From Lutibacter agarilyticus (GTDB taxonomy: Bacteria; Bacteroidota; Bacteroidia; Flavobacteriales; Flavobacteriaceae), in assembly GCF_900188235.1 (NCBI RefSeq), contig NZ_FZNT01000002.1, positions 496,001 through 560,000 on the forward strand: 64,000 bases of DNA, read 5' to 3'. This document shows, one piece after another, positions 8,535 to 17,169 of the stretch. The first letter of the stretch is position 1; each line of letters opens with the position of its first letter. A model generated the notes under the pieces. That model did no database searches, was not told the DNA's origin, and saw only the letters and a program-made list of their open reading frames with translations. Made by a program: the position numbers and the translations under genes.

Positions 8535-8918
8535 TTATTTTATTTGTGAAACCGCCATAGCTGGTTCAAAAGGTAATGCACTTAATATTTGATTGCAACT
8601 AGAAGTAGCATTTGAAGTAACTACTACATTGTTTAATTCAATGTTTTTGTAGCCTGTGAAACTAAAAATTAAATCGTAAGTACCTGGTTTTAGGTTGAAA
8701 GAAAATGATCCATCTATTTCAGAAGTAGTAGATGAATTGCTATTTTTAATGGTGATTGTAGCAAAAGCCAACGGTTCGTTATTGTACTCGTTGTCAAGTA
8801 TAATTCCTTTAATTGTTCCGTTTTGAGAAGTGTTTTTTACAAGCGAACTCATTTCAAAAGACTGACTGTAAGTTAGCGCACTAAAAAGTAAACAAAAAGC
8901 TAAAAAATATCGTTTCAT
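8535..8918 (-). CDS. Secreted solo carboxypeptidase-regulatory-like domain (free receptor N-terminal domain)
   Basis: A 127-residue protein with a signal peptide (MKRYFLAFCLLFSALTYSQS) and a single beta-sandwich domain. That domain lines up with the N-terminal domain of the receptor encoded next to it: both share GTI-G, NEPL-FA, TSE-DG/TTEFEG, PGTY-L-FSF-GY and a following V-N-V-V segment. It stops where the receptor would enter its plug, so there is no plug or barrel. It has its own promoter with five 11-bp repeats, and the receptor promoter follows its stop codon, so it looks like a maintained gene rather than a decaying receptor. It might bind the same periplasmic partner or ligand as the receptor domain. 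No function is known. Confidence 0.75.
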   Translation of the reverse strand: MKRYFLAFCLLFSALTYSQSFEMSSLVKNTSQNGTIKGIILDNEYNNEPLAFATITIKNSNSSTTSEIDGSFSFNLKPGTYDLIFSFTGYKNIELNNVVVTSNATSSCNQILSALPFEPAMAVSQIK

Positions 8919-8938
8919 ATCACACCTAATTATAACTA

Positions 8939-9005
8939 CAAATTACGTTTACCAATGTTAACTAAAGGTTATTTGTAAATTATAAAAAGGTAAGTTAAAT
9001 GTTAA
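8939..9005 (-). promoter_or_regulatory. Pho-box-like array of five repeats plus -7 element (solo-domain gene)
   Basis: Minus-strand hexamers TTAACA, CTTACC, ATAATT, ATAACC and TTAACA have plus-strand starts 9000, 8989, 8978, 8967 and 8956, an exact 11-bp period. TTTG of a weak -7 element lies at 8942-8939, again 17 bases from the last hexamer, and the ATG follows 21 bases later. The array sits between this gene and the divergent dgt, but no good rightward -7 element is placed to serve dgt from it. Confidence 0.6.
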
Positions 9006-9070
9006 GTTTTACCGTTTTTTGAAATATGTTACTGTGAATAATTAAGTATATTGCAGCAAATTTTTTTAAA

Positions 9071-10408
9071 ATGAAAATGAACTGGAGTCAATTATTATCA
9101 CTAAAACGATTTGGAGATACACAACCAAGAATACGTAAACATCAAAACGAAACAAGGTTAGGGTTTGAAGTAGATTATGACCGTATTATTTTTTCTGATT
9201 CTTTTAGAAGCTTACAAGATAAAACACAAGTGGTTCCGCTTTCAAAAACCGACTTTGTTCATACACGTTTAACACATAGTTTAGAAGTGAGTGTAGTGGC
9301 ACGTTCTTTAGGAAGAATTGTTGGTGAAAAAATTTTACAAAAGCATCCAAACTTGGTTGCTGAAGGCTACGGAATTAATGATTTTGGTGCTATTGTAGCT
9401 TCGGCAGCATTGGCACATGATATTGGAAATCCTCCTTTTGGACATAGTGGTGAAAAGGCTATTGGTGAATATTTTAAAAATGGCCAAGGCAAAAAATATA
9501 AAGAAAATTTATCAGCCAAAGAGTGGCAAGATATTGTAGATTTTGAAGGAAATGCCAATGGGTTTAGAATATTAAATGAAAGCAAGCAAGGTATGGATGG
9601 TGGTATTCGTATATCGTATGCAACGTTGGGCGCATTTATAAAATACCCAAAAGAGTCGTTACCTAAAAAACCAACCAATCAAATTGAAGATAAAAAATAC
9701 GGAATCTTTCAATCAGATATTCCTTTTTTTAATGAAGTAGCTAAAGAATTGGGCTTAATTGCCACGGGGACAAATGGAAATGTAGCGTATAAAAGACATC
9801 CGTTAGCTTATTTAGTTGAAGCTGCCGATGATATTTGTTATACTATTATTGATTTTGAAGATGGTATTAATTTAGGCTTAATTGATGAAGAGTTTGCGCT
9901 GGAATATTTAATTAAATTAGTAAAAGACACCATTGATTCTAAAAAATACCACCAATTAGAATTTAAAAAAGACCGACTAAGTTATTTACGTGCTTTAGCT
10001 ATTGGAACGTTAATTAATGAAGCTGCCATTATGTTTTTAGAAAACGAAGATTTAATTTTAGAAGGCGCATATCCATATTCTTTATTAGAGAAATGTAAGT
10101 ACGAAGCACAAATCAACGATATTATTAAATTAAGTGTCGAAAAAATATATAGAAGTCGTGAAGTGGTTGAAAAAGAATTAGTTGGATATTCGGTTATTGC
10201 AACTTTATTAGATGTTTTTTTAAAAGCTACTAACAGGAAATATGAAAATTCATTAACGAATTACGATAAATTAGTATTAAATTTATTGCCTGAAAGTATA
10301 CAGAAACCTAAAGAAACCTTGTATTTAAGAGTATTAACTATGTGTGGTTACGTGGCAAGTTTAACGGATGGATCTGCTTTACAATTGTATAAAAAGCTAA
10401 AAGGGTAA
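9071..10408 (+). CDS. dgt: Deoxyguanosinetriphosphate triphosphohydrolase (dGTPase, HD superfamily)
   Basis: Hydrolyses dGTP to deoxyguanosine and triphosphate, helping to set dNTP pools. The 445-residue cytoplasmic protein shows the HD-domain metal ligands: His in HTRLTHSLEVSVVARSLG (about residue 60), the His-Asp pair in ALAHDIGNPPFGHSGEKA (about 113), and a later Asp in YLVEAADDICYTIIDFEDG. The N-terminal FRSLQDKTQVVPLSKTDFV is typical of the family. A second ATG two codons in (9077) is an equally good start. It is followed after 26 bases by a T9SS-secreted protein on the same strand. It is divergent from the repeat-controlled gene at 8918. Confidence 0.93.
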   Translation: MKMNWSQLLSLKRFGDTQPRIRKHQNETRLGFEVDYDRIIFSDSFRSLQDKTQVVPLSKTDFVHTRLTHSLEVSVVARSLGRIVGEKILQKHPNLVAEGYGINDFGAIVASAALAHDIGNPPFGHSGEKAIGEYFKNGQGKKYKENLSAKEWQDIVDFEGNANGFRILNESKQGMDGGIRISYATLGAFIKYPKESLPKKPTNQIEDKKYGIFQSDIPFFNEVAKELGLIATGTNGNVAYKRHPLAYLVEAADDICYTIIDFEDGINLGLIDEEFALEYLIKLVKDTIDSKKYHQLEFKKDRLSYLRALAIGTLINEAAIMFLENEDLILEGAYPYSLLEKCKYEAQINDIIKLSVEKIYRSREVVEKELVGYSVIATLLDVFLKATNRKYENSLTNYDKLVLNLLPESIQKPKETLYLRVLTMCGYVASLTDGSALQLYKKLKG

Positions 10409-10434
10409 TACTTTTCAATAAAAAAAAAGAAGCT

Positions 10435-13400
10435 ATGAAAACAAAATTAAAATTTCTGCTAATAATTATTTTAGCGGGAGTATTCTCTATCAATTATTTT
10501 CAATTTAATAATAAGAGCGCTGTTTCTAAATTTTCAAAAATGAATAATTTAAGGGAAACACACGAAAACTATTTATCTAATAGTCCATTTAAAGAAACAC
10601 TTCAACTTTCCAAAGCTGAACGTAAATTAAGAGGTATCCCTCCAAATAAATATTACGAACGCGAGTGGGAGCTAACTATGAATCCTGCTACAGGTTTGCC
10701 AGAACCAAACAAAGTTTTAGAACTACAAAAGCAACGAAATAGCACCTTAAAAAGAGCTCCGGGAGATGGTGATGTTACAAATAATTGGATTGATAGAGGT
10801 CCAAATAATGTTGGAGGAAGAACCCGAGTTGTTTTATTTGATCCAAATGATGTAGATTATAATCGTGTTTTTGCCGGGGGTGTAAGTGGAGGTCTTTGGG
10901 TAAATGAAGATATAACTAATCAAAATTCTTCGTGGACTTTGGTGCCTGGTGTACCAAGTAATATGAATATTTCATGCATTACAGTTGATCCGTTGAACTC
11001 CAATATTTGGTATATAGGAACAGGTGAACAATACACCTTTGGTGCTGCGGTTGGTAACGGTGTTTATAAAACTACTAATGGTGGTGCTAACTGGGTAAAT
11101 ATACCAGTGCAACTGGCAGGAGGTGGAACTTCAGGTACTGATTTTGCTAGCATCTATTATATAAATGATATTATTGCGTGGGATAATAATGGTACTACAC
11201 AACTATTTTTAGGTGTTGGAACGCATAGGTATGGTGATGCCTCAAACCCTGTTAATTATTTAGGTTATCAAAATGCTGGTTTGTATACATCTTTAAATGC
11301 AGGAAGTAATTGGAGTAGAATTGAAACACCTGCTTTAGAATTAACATTGGGTAGTGGTTATTATACCATACCAAACGATTTTGAAATTTCAGCAGATAGC
11401 ACTGTTGTTTGGATGGGAACTATAAAAACACCTGGAAGTTCAAGTGGTGGCGGTAAAGTATTTAGTACAACTGACGGTGCTACTTGGACAGAAGCTGCAG
11501 CGTCTCCCTTACCATTTTCAGACAGAGTAGAATTGGCTGTTTCATCTTCAGATAATAATAAAATATACGCATTAACTCAAGGTACTACTACAACAGGAAA
11601 CGATGCGGGACCACATATTTATGTAACTAAAGATGCTTTTTTAAGTATTGATGAACTGCAAAAACCAGAAGATGCAGATGCTACTATAACAGCAAACGAT
11701 TTTACACGCGGACAAGCTTATTATGATTTAGTTATTGAGGTTGATCCAACAAATGATGATATTGTGTATGTTGGTGGAATTGATTTATTTAGAACTTCTG
11801 TAGGAAATTTAATTACAGCTCCTAGTGATTGGAAACAAATTTCAAAATGGACTAACTTTAACGGTTTAGAGAATATAGGCTGTGCTATTGTGCATACCGA
11901 CCAACATGCCTTTACTTTTAGACCAGGTAATGCTAACCAAGCAGTTATTGGTTGCGATGGAGGTGTTTATTTTGCTTCAGATTTAGTAAATGCTAAAAGT
12001 TCTGATGTAATTTCTGCTAGAAACAAAGATTACAACGTTACGCAGTTTTATTATGGTAGTTACGGCCAAGATGTTAACAATGAATTACTGTTGGCAGGAG
12101 CGCAAGACAATGGTACTCAGTTGATAAATGGAGCTTCCGAAGGAGCAAATTCTAGTATTGAAGTAAAAGGTGGTGACGGTGCTTTTTCTGAAATTGATAA
12201 GGATGGAAATTATATGATTGCTTCTTATATTTATAGCGTTCATGATTATATAAAATTACCTTATAACGGAACTTCTTTATACGAAATTGATGGTGGTACT
12301 CCGCAAGAAGGAGATTTTATAAATCAAGCAACATTAGACCATCATTTAAATATGATGTATTCAAATGGAGGTAGTAAAATTAACCGATATAAATTAGGAG
12401 ATGAGGGGCTTATTGGAACTAAAGATCAATTGTCAAATGCTTTATTAACGGGTTCTCCAACTGCTTTTAAGGTTTCACCAGAATCTACAACAAGTACTAT
12501 TTTATTTGTTGGGACTGATAATAGTAAATTATTAAAAATTACCAATGCAGATGAGCTTTCAGGAATTATTACTTGGGAAGAAATAACAGGACCTTCGTTT
12601 ATTGGAAGTGTTTCTGATATTGAATTTGGAGCTAATGAAAATGAAATATTTCTAACCATGCATAATTACGGCGTTACTAGTATTTGGTATTCTGCTAACG
12701 GGGGTACAGATTGGGTTGGTAAAGAAGGTAATTTACCCGATATGCCGGTGAAATGTATTTTACCAAGTCCGTTAAATGCAAACGAAGTAATTGTTGGTAC
12801 TGAATTAGGGATTTGGTCTACCAAGAATTTTAATGATGCATCTCCAACTTGGGTAAGCTCTTATAACGGAATGCGCGATGTAAAAGTGGTAGATTTAGAT
12901 TTACGTACTGCCGATAATAGTATTTTAGCAACTACTTTTGGAAGAGGTTTGTTTACAGGTAAATTTTCTGCACCTGAATTTACAATTACAAGTTCAAGTA
13001 CAACGGTAACTTCGTGTACAAATAGCGCTGTTTTTAATTTCGATTTTAATACGTATCCTGAATATACAACCAAAACTAATTTCTCTGTAACCGGAGTGCC
13101 TTCAGGAGTAAATGAAAGCTTTAGTCCAGTATCATTAAATGGTGTTGGCACATTTATAATGACACTTGATAATATTGGTTCTTTGGCTATTGGCGAATAC
13201 CCTATGACGGTTACAGGTGATGGATTAGGAACAAATTCAATTGACGTTATTTTAAAAATTGTTGATGCTGTTGCTTTAAGCACGGTTACAACAACAGCTC
13301 CTTTAAACGAAGCTACAGCTATTTCAAATGAAGCGGTGAATTTTGAATGGAATGCTATTGCTGAAGCAACTTCATACACTGTTGAAATTTCAACCGATGC

Positions 13401-14610
13401 TGGTTTTAGTTCTATTATAGAGTCTGAAACTACAACAATAAACAGTTATAAATTGCAATCAACGTTAACTGCGGGTACCGTTTATTATTGGAGAGTGCGT
13501 GCTGTAAATGATTGCGTAACCGCTGATTTTTCTGAAGTACAAAAATTTCAAACTCAATTAAATTGTAATAATTTTAGTAATTCAACATCAATTCCAATTC
13601 CAGATGGAGCAGGTGCAGGGGTTGAAGGAACTCCAGTAATTTCAACCATAAATATTCCGTCAAGTATTATTTTAAACGATGTAAATGTTACTGTAAATAT
13701 TACACATACTTATATTGAAGATTTAAAATTAGTACTAAAATCACCTTCAGGTACTCAGGTTGTATTGTATGCTAATAATTGTGGAGGTCAAGACAATATA
13801 AATGTTATTTTTGATGATGCTGGTACAACAGCTATTAACTGCGGAAGTTTATTTCAAGAACTGGTAACACCTTTAAGTGCGTTGTTACCTTTAAATGCTG
13901 AAAATGCGCAAGGAGACTGGACTTTAACAGTTACCGACAACTATAATAATGATACCGGAACATTAAATAGTTGGGCTATTGAAGTTTGTGAAACAGCTAC
14001 AAGTACAAATTCTACTCTGTTAAACACAGGTTTTACTGTAGAAACAACTACTCCTTATGTTTTATTAGCTTCAGAATTAAAAGCTAGCAGTATAGGTTCT
14101 TTAGCTAGTGAGCAACTATTTATGCTTTCACAGTTACCAGCAAAAGGTGAGATTAAACTGAATGGAACCGCTCTTTTAATTGGAGCAACTTTTACACAAG
14201 ACGATATAAATACGGGTAAGGTTGTGTATGCAAACACAAGTAGTGTAACAACTACCGATAGTTTTAAGGTTGATATTACCAATGCAACAAACGGTTTTGT
14301 TCCTAATCAAGAAGTAGTTATAAATATTGATAGTTCTTTAGGAGTTCAAGACGATGTATTTTTAAAAGCCGGAATTTCAATTTATCCAACAGTTTCAAAT
14401 GGTGAATTTTCAATTTCAGCAACTTCGGCCATTGGAAAAATGAATGTTGAAATTTATACCATTGGCGGACAAAGAGTATATACTTCAACAGTAAATTTTG
14501 AAAGAGGAACTAAGCAGCAAATTTTTGCTAATGAATTAGCTACTGGTGTTTATATTTTGAAGTTGTCAACTACAGAATTTTCCGGAAGCAAAAAAATTAT
14601 AATTCGTTAA
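10435..14610 (+). CDS. T9SS type A sorting domain protein: propeller, Fn3, P-domain
   Basis: A 1391-residue exported protein. An N-terminal hydrophobic signal (about 5-25) is followed by a propeptide-like stretch. A large beta-propeller region (about 100-830) has sortilin/BNR-like units, for example KTTNGGANWVNIP, YTSLNAGSNWSRIE and FSTTDGATWTEA. After this come an Ig-like segment, a fibronectin type III domain (about 947-1042, EWNAIAEATSYTVEIS, YYWRVRAVNDC) and a proprotein convertase P-domain (about 1042-1188, KLVLKSPSGTQVVLYANNCG, GDWTLTVTDN). A cadherin-like segment and a type A sorting domain (about 1312-1391, ISIYPTVSNGEF, GVYILKLST) end the protein. No peptidase motif is visible, so it is probably a cell-surface binding or adhesion protein despite the P-domain. 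Confidence 0.85.
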   Translation: MKTKLKFLLIIILAGVFSINYFQFNNKSAVSKFSKMNNLRETHENYLSNSPFKETLQLSKAERKLRGIPPNKYYEREWELTMNPATGLPEPNKVLELQKQRNSTLKRAPGDGDVTNNWIDRGPNNVGGRTRVVLFDPNDVDYNRVFAGGVSGGLWVNEDITNQNSSWTLVPGVPSNMNISCITVDPLNSNIWYIGTGEQYTFGAAVGNGVYKTTNGGANWVNIPVQLAGGGTSGTDFASIYYINDIIAWDNNGTTQLFLGVGTHRYGDASNPVNYLGYQNAGLYTSLNAGSNWSRIETPALELTLGSGYYTIPNDFEISADSTVVWMGTIKTPGSSSGGGKVFSTTDGATWTEAAASPLPFSDRVELAVSSSDNNKIYALTQGTTTTGNDAGPHIYVTKDAFLSIDELQKPEDADATITANDFTRGQAYYDLVIEVDPTNDDIVYVGGIDLFRTSVGNLITAPSDWKQISKWTNFNGLENIGCAIVHTDQHAFTFRPGNANQAVIGCDGGVYFASDLVNAKSSDVISARNKDYNVTQFYYGSYGQDVNNELLLAGAQDNGTQLINGASEGANSSIEVKGGDGAFSEIDKDGNYMIASYIYSVHDYIKLPYNGTSLYEIDGGTPQEGDFINQATLDHHLNMMYSNGGSKINRYKLGDEGLIGTKDQLSNALLTGSPTAFKVSPESTTSTILFVGTDNSKLLKITNADELSGIITWEEITGPSFIGSVSDIEFGANENEIFLTMHNYGVTSIWYSANGGTDWVGKEGNLPDMPVKCILPSPLNANEVIVGTELGIWSTKNFNDASPTWVSSYNGMRDVKVVDLDLRTADNSILATTFGRGLFTGKFSAPEFTITSSSTTVTSCTNSAVFNFDFNTYPEYTTKTNFSVTGVPSGVNESFSPVSLNGVGTFIMTLDNIGSLAIGEYPMTVTGDGLGTNSIDVILKIVDAVALSTVTTTAPLNEATAISNEAVNFEWNAIAEATSYTVEISTDAGFSSIIESETTTINSYKLQSTLTAGTVYYWRVRAVNDCVTADFSEVQKFQTQLNCNNFSNSTSIPIPDGAGAGVEGTPVISTINIPSSIILNDVNVTVNITHTYIEDLKLVLKSPSGTQVVLYANNCGGQDNINVIFDDAGTTAINCGSLFQELVTPLSALLPLNAENAQGDWTLTVTDNYNNDTGTLNSWAIEVCETATSTNSTLLNTGFTVETTTPYVLLASELKASSIGSLASEQLFMLSQLPAKGEIKLNGTALLIGATFTQDDINTGKVVYANTSSVTTTDSFKVDITNATNGFVPNQEVVINIDSSLGVQDDVFLKAGISIYPTVSNGEFSISATSAIGKMNVEIYTIGGQRVYTSTVNFERGTKQQIFANELATGVYILKLSTTEFSGSKKIIIR

Positions 14611-14619
14611 TAAATAGTT

Positions 14620-16404
14620 TTAAGCTGTTGAAGAAAGTAATTTTAGAATACGGGATTTTAGATGTTTTTTTGATAAATAAATAGTTTCAAATAGCTCGTC
14701 TACTTTTCCGTGTTCTATAAATTCATCAGGAATACCAAGTTGTTCAATATGATGATTTTGATACTTGTTTTTTGAAGCAAATTCTAAAATAGCACTCCCA
14801 AATCCACCAACAATAGTGCCGTCTTCAATAGTAATAATGGTATTAAATTTTTCAAAAATTTGATGTAATAATTTGTGATCTAAAGGTTTTACAAAACGCA
14901 TATTGTAGTGTGCAACTGCATTCTTAAGAAACTCATTTTGCAATTCAATAATGGTATTTCCAATTGTTCCAATTGTTAAAATAGCTATTTTATTTCCTTC
15001 GGAAATACATGTACCTTTTCCTATTTCAATGGTTGAAAAAGGTTGCTGCCAATCTATCATAAATCCTTTCCCTCTTGGATAACGTATGGCCAACGGAAAC
15101 TGAACTCCCAGTTGTGCAGTGTACATTATGTTTCGTAATTCAACCTCGTTTAAAGGTGCAAATAGCACCAAATTAGGAATGCAACGTAAATAAGCTAAAT
15201 CAAAAACACCGTGATGTGTAGCGCCATCTTCACCTACAATTCCTGCGCGATCAATACAAAAAACTACTGGTAAATTTTGCAATGCTACATCGTGAATTAT
15301 TTGGTCGTACGCGCGTTGTAAAAACGTAGAATAAATAGTGCAAAACGGCATTAATCCTTGCGTTGCCATACCTGCAGCTAAAGTAACCGCATGTTGTTCA
15401 GCAATTCCAACATCAAAAGCTCTTTCCGGAAATTCATCAATCATTAATTTTAACGAAGAACCTGTTGGCATTGCAGGTGTAATTCCCACAATTTTTGGAT
15501 TTTCTTTAGCCAACTCAACCATTGTTTTTCCAAAAACATCTTGAAATTTTGGCGGTTCAATTTTAGTGCTTTTAGCTTCTAATTCCCCGGTGATTTTATC
15601 AAATTTTCCTGGTGCGTGGTATTTTACCTGATCTTGTTCTGCTTTTTCTAACCCTTTTCCTTTGGTGGTTATAATGTGTAAAAATTTTGGTCCTTTAATA
15701 GGTTTTAATCGTTCTAATTCGGCAATAACAGCTTCAATATTATGACCGTCAATAGGACCAGAATAATTAAAATTTAAAGCTTCAATAATGTTATTTTTTC
15801 GAACTTTTTTACCTGCCTTTACATTGGTGAAATAATTTTTTAAAGCGCCAACACTAGGGTCAATTCCCATCATATTGTCGTTTAAAATAATCAACAAATT
15901 AGCATTGGTAACTCCTGCATGATTTAAACCTTCAAAAGCCATTCCGCTAGCAATAGAAGCATCTCCAATAATGGCAATATGTTGTTTGTGAACGTCACCA
16001 TTTATGTTAGAAGCAATAGCCATTCCTAATGCTGCCGAAATAGAAGTTGATGAATGTCCTGTTCCAAAAGTATCATATATACTTTCGCTTCTTTTAGGAA
16101 AACCTGAAATTCCACCTAATTGGCGATTGGTGTGAAATAATTCTTTTCGTTTGGTTAAAATTTTATGTCCGTAAGCTTGATGACCAACATCCCAAATTAA
16201 CAAATCGTTGGGCGTATCAAACACATAATGTAATGCAATGGTGAGTTCAACTACACCTAAACTTGCACCTAAATGGCCTTCTTTAGTAGCAACAATATCA
16301 ATAATAAAATCGCGTAGTTCTTTTGCAACTTGTGGTAGTTGTTCTTTGGAAAGTTTGCGTAGTTCTTTCGGACTGTTAATATGTGCCAATAAATTTGTAT
16401 TCAC
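14620..16404 (-). CDS. dxs: 1-deoxy-D-xylulose-5-phosphate synthase
   Basis: First enzyme of the methylerythritol phosphate route to isoprenoids: condenses pyruvate and glyceraldehyde 3-phosphate using thiamine diphosphate. Visible motifs are GHLGASLGVVELTIALHYVF with the catalytic His region, VGHQAYGHKILT, the thiamine-binding GDASIASGMAFEGLNHAG ... NDN, and the transketolase pyrimidine part DVGIAEQHAVTLAAGMA. I choose the GTG at 16404, which gives 594 residues beginning MNTNLLAHINSPKELRKL. The open frame runs on to 16596 but would overlap the divergent tadA, and a perfect -7 element TAGTTTTG (16418-16411) lies just before the GTG. It converges on the T9SS gene with nine bases between stop codons. 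Confidence 0.93.
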   Translation of the reverse strand: MNTNLLAHINSPKELRKLSKEQLPQVAKELRDFIIDIVATKEGHLGASLGVVELTIALHYVFDTPNDLLIWDVGHQAYGHKILTKRKELFHTNRQLGGISGFPKRSESIYDTFGTGHSSTSISAALGMAIASNINGDVHKQHIAIIGDASIASGMAFEGLNHAGVTNANLLIILNDNMMGIDPSVGALKNYFTNVKAGKKVRKNNIIEALNFNYSGPIDGHNIEAVIAELERLKPIKGPKFLHIITTKGKGLEKAEQDQVKYHAPGKFDKITGELEAKSTKIEPPKFQDVFGKTMVELAKENPKIVGITPAMPTGSSLKLMIDEFPERAFDVGIAEQHAVTLAAGMATQGLMPFCTIYSTFLQRAYDQIIHDVALQNLPVVFCIDRAGIVGEDGATHHGVFDLAYLRCIPNLVLFAPLNEVELRNIMYTAQLGVQFPLAIRYPRGKGFMIDWQQPFSTIEIGKGTCISEGNKIAILTIGTIGNTIIELQNEFLKNAVAHYNMRFVKPLDHKLLHQIFEKFNTIITIEDGTIVGGFGSAILEFASKNKYQNHHIEQLGIPDEFIEHGKVDELFETIYLSKKHLKSRILKLLSSTA

Positions 16405-16410
16405 TATATG

Positions 16411-16460
16411 CAAAACTACACTATTTAAATTGTTTGTTGAAATAATAAAATTTACTTTTG
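16411..16460. promoter_or_regulatory. Divergent dxs / tadA promoters with back-to-back -7 elements
   Basis: TAGTTTTG on the minus strand (16418-16411) faces dxs and TACTTTTG on the plus strand (16453-16460) faces tadA; both are perfect TAnnTTTG elements. For tadA a TTG at 16430-16432 is spaced 20 bases upstream. Both transcripts would have leaders of only a few bases, so near-leaderless translation is likely. The two promoters share the same 60-bp gap. Confidence 0.6.
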
Positions 16461-16464
16461 AAAC

Positions 16465-16914
16465 ATGATAAATCCTTTTGATGATGTTTATTTTATGAAG
16501 CGAGCGTTGCAAGAAGCGCAATTGGCTTTTGATAAAAATGAAGTTCCGGTTGGAGCAGTAATTGTAATGAACAATCAAATTATTGCACGCGCTCATAATT
16601 TAACCGAAATGCTAAATGATGTTACTGCACATGCCGAAATGCAAGCCTTTACTGCTGCAGCCGATTTTTTAGGAGGTAAATATTTAAAGGAATGTACTTT
16701 GTATGTAACATTAGAACCTTGCCAAATGTGTGCAGGAGCGAGCTACTGGACTCAAATTGGAAAAATAGTATATGGTGCTTCCGAAGAAAAAAGAGGATTT
16801 ATAAACTTGAATACAACGCTTCATCCAAAAACAAAAGTACTTGGTGGTGTTTTAGAAAATGAATGTAGTGAAATTTTAACACGTTTTTTTATTGAAAAAC
16901 GCAATTTAAACTAA
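16465..16914 (+). CDS. tadA: tRNA-specific adenosine deaminase family (nucleoside deaminase)
   Basis: Zinc-dependent deaminase; the bacterial enzyme converts the wobble adenosine of tRNA-Arg to inosine. The 149-residue product has the cytidine-deaminase fold motifs: HAEMQAF (zinc ligand His and proton-shuttle Glu, about residue 53) and PCQMCAGA (two zinc Cys, about 84). DKNEVPVGAVIV near the N-terminus and the C-terminal part FINLNTTLHPKTKVLGGVLENECSEIL fit the TadA length and layout. A guanine-deaminase-like role cannot be fully excluded. It has its own promoter and ends head-to-tail with no gap against the convergent small membrane protein gene. Confidence 0.85.
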   Translation: MINPFDDVYFMKRALQEAQLAFDKNEVPVGAVIVMNNQIIARAHNLTEMLNDVTAHAEMQAFTAAADFLGGKYLKECTLYVTLEPCQMCAGASYWTQIGKIVYGASEEKRGFINLNTTLHPKTKVLGGVLENECSEILTRFFIEKRNLN

Positions 16915-17160
16915 CTACCTATTTTCTTCTTTTTTATTGTGTGCAGCTAAATCTTTTTGATATTTTTCAAACGTAAAATCTTTGATATTTTTATTTTTAT
17001 AGCGGTGGTAAATAAATAACGGCATAAATACAAAGGCAATAACTAGTACCGTTATTCCAATAATAATTTCTCCTTGGTTATTTCCGGGTTCTTTTATGTA
17101 AAAGCCATAGGTTAAAGTACCAAGAATTAGCACTAATAAAAAGATTAAAATTGATTTCAT
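16915..17160 (-). CDS. Small two-helix membrane protein downstream of the ClC channel
   Basis: An 81-residue protein with a hydrophobic helix at about 3-21 (ILIFLLVLILGTLTYGFYI), a short polar stretch EPGNNQG, a second helix at about 32-50 and a charged cytoplasmic-type tail ending in NKKEENR. It begins nine bases after the chloride channel stop codon, so it is co-transcribed with it. I do not recognise the family. It could be an accessory subunit of the channel or merely a neighbour. Confidence 0.7.
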   Translation of the reverse strand: MKSILIFLLVLILGTLTYGFYIKEPGNNQGEIIIGITVLVIAFVFMPLFIYHRYKNKNIKDFTFEKYQKDLAAHNKKEENR

Positions 17161-17169
17161 AAGCGTAAA

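Noticed and set aside
8454..9005. 11-bp repeats as a CRISPR or satellite array
   Set aside because: Units are six-base half-sites with variable spacers, far too short for CRISPR, and placed exactly in front of promoters.
12861..13379. 172-residue reading frame antisense to the large T9SS gene
   Set aside because: It lies wholly inside a conserved gene, has no promoter or family features, and arises from codon bias of the gene on the other strand.
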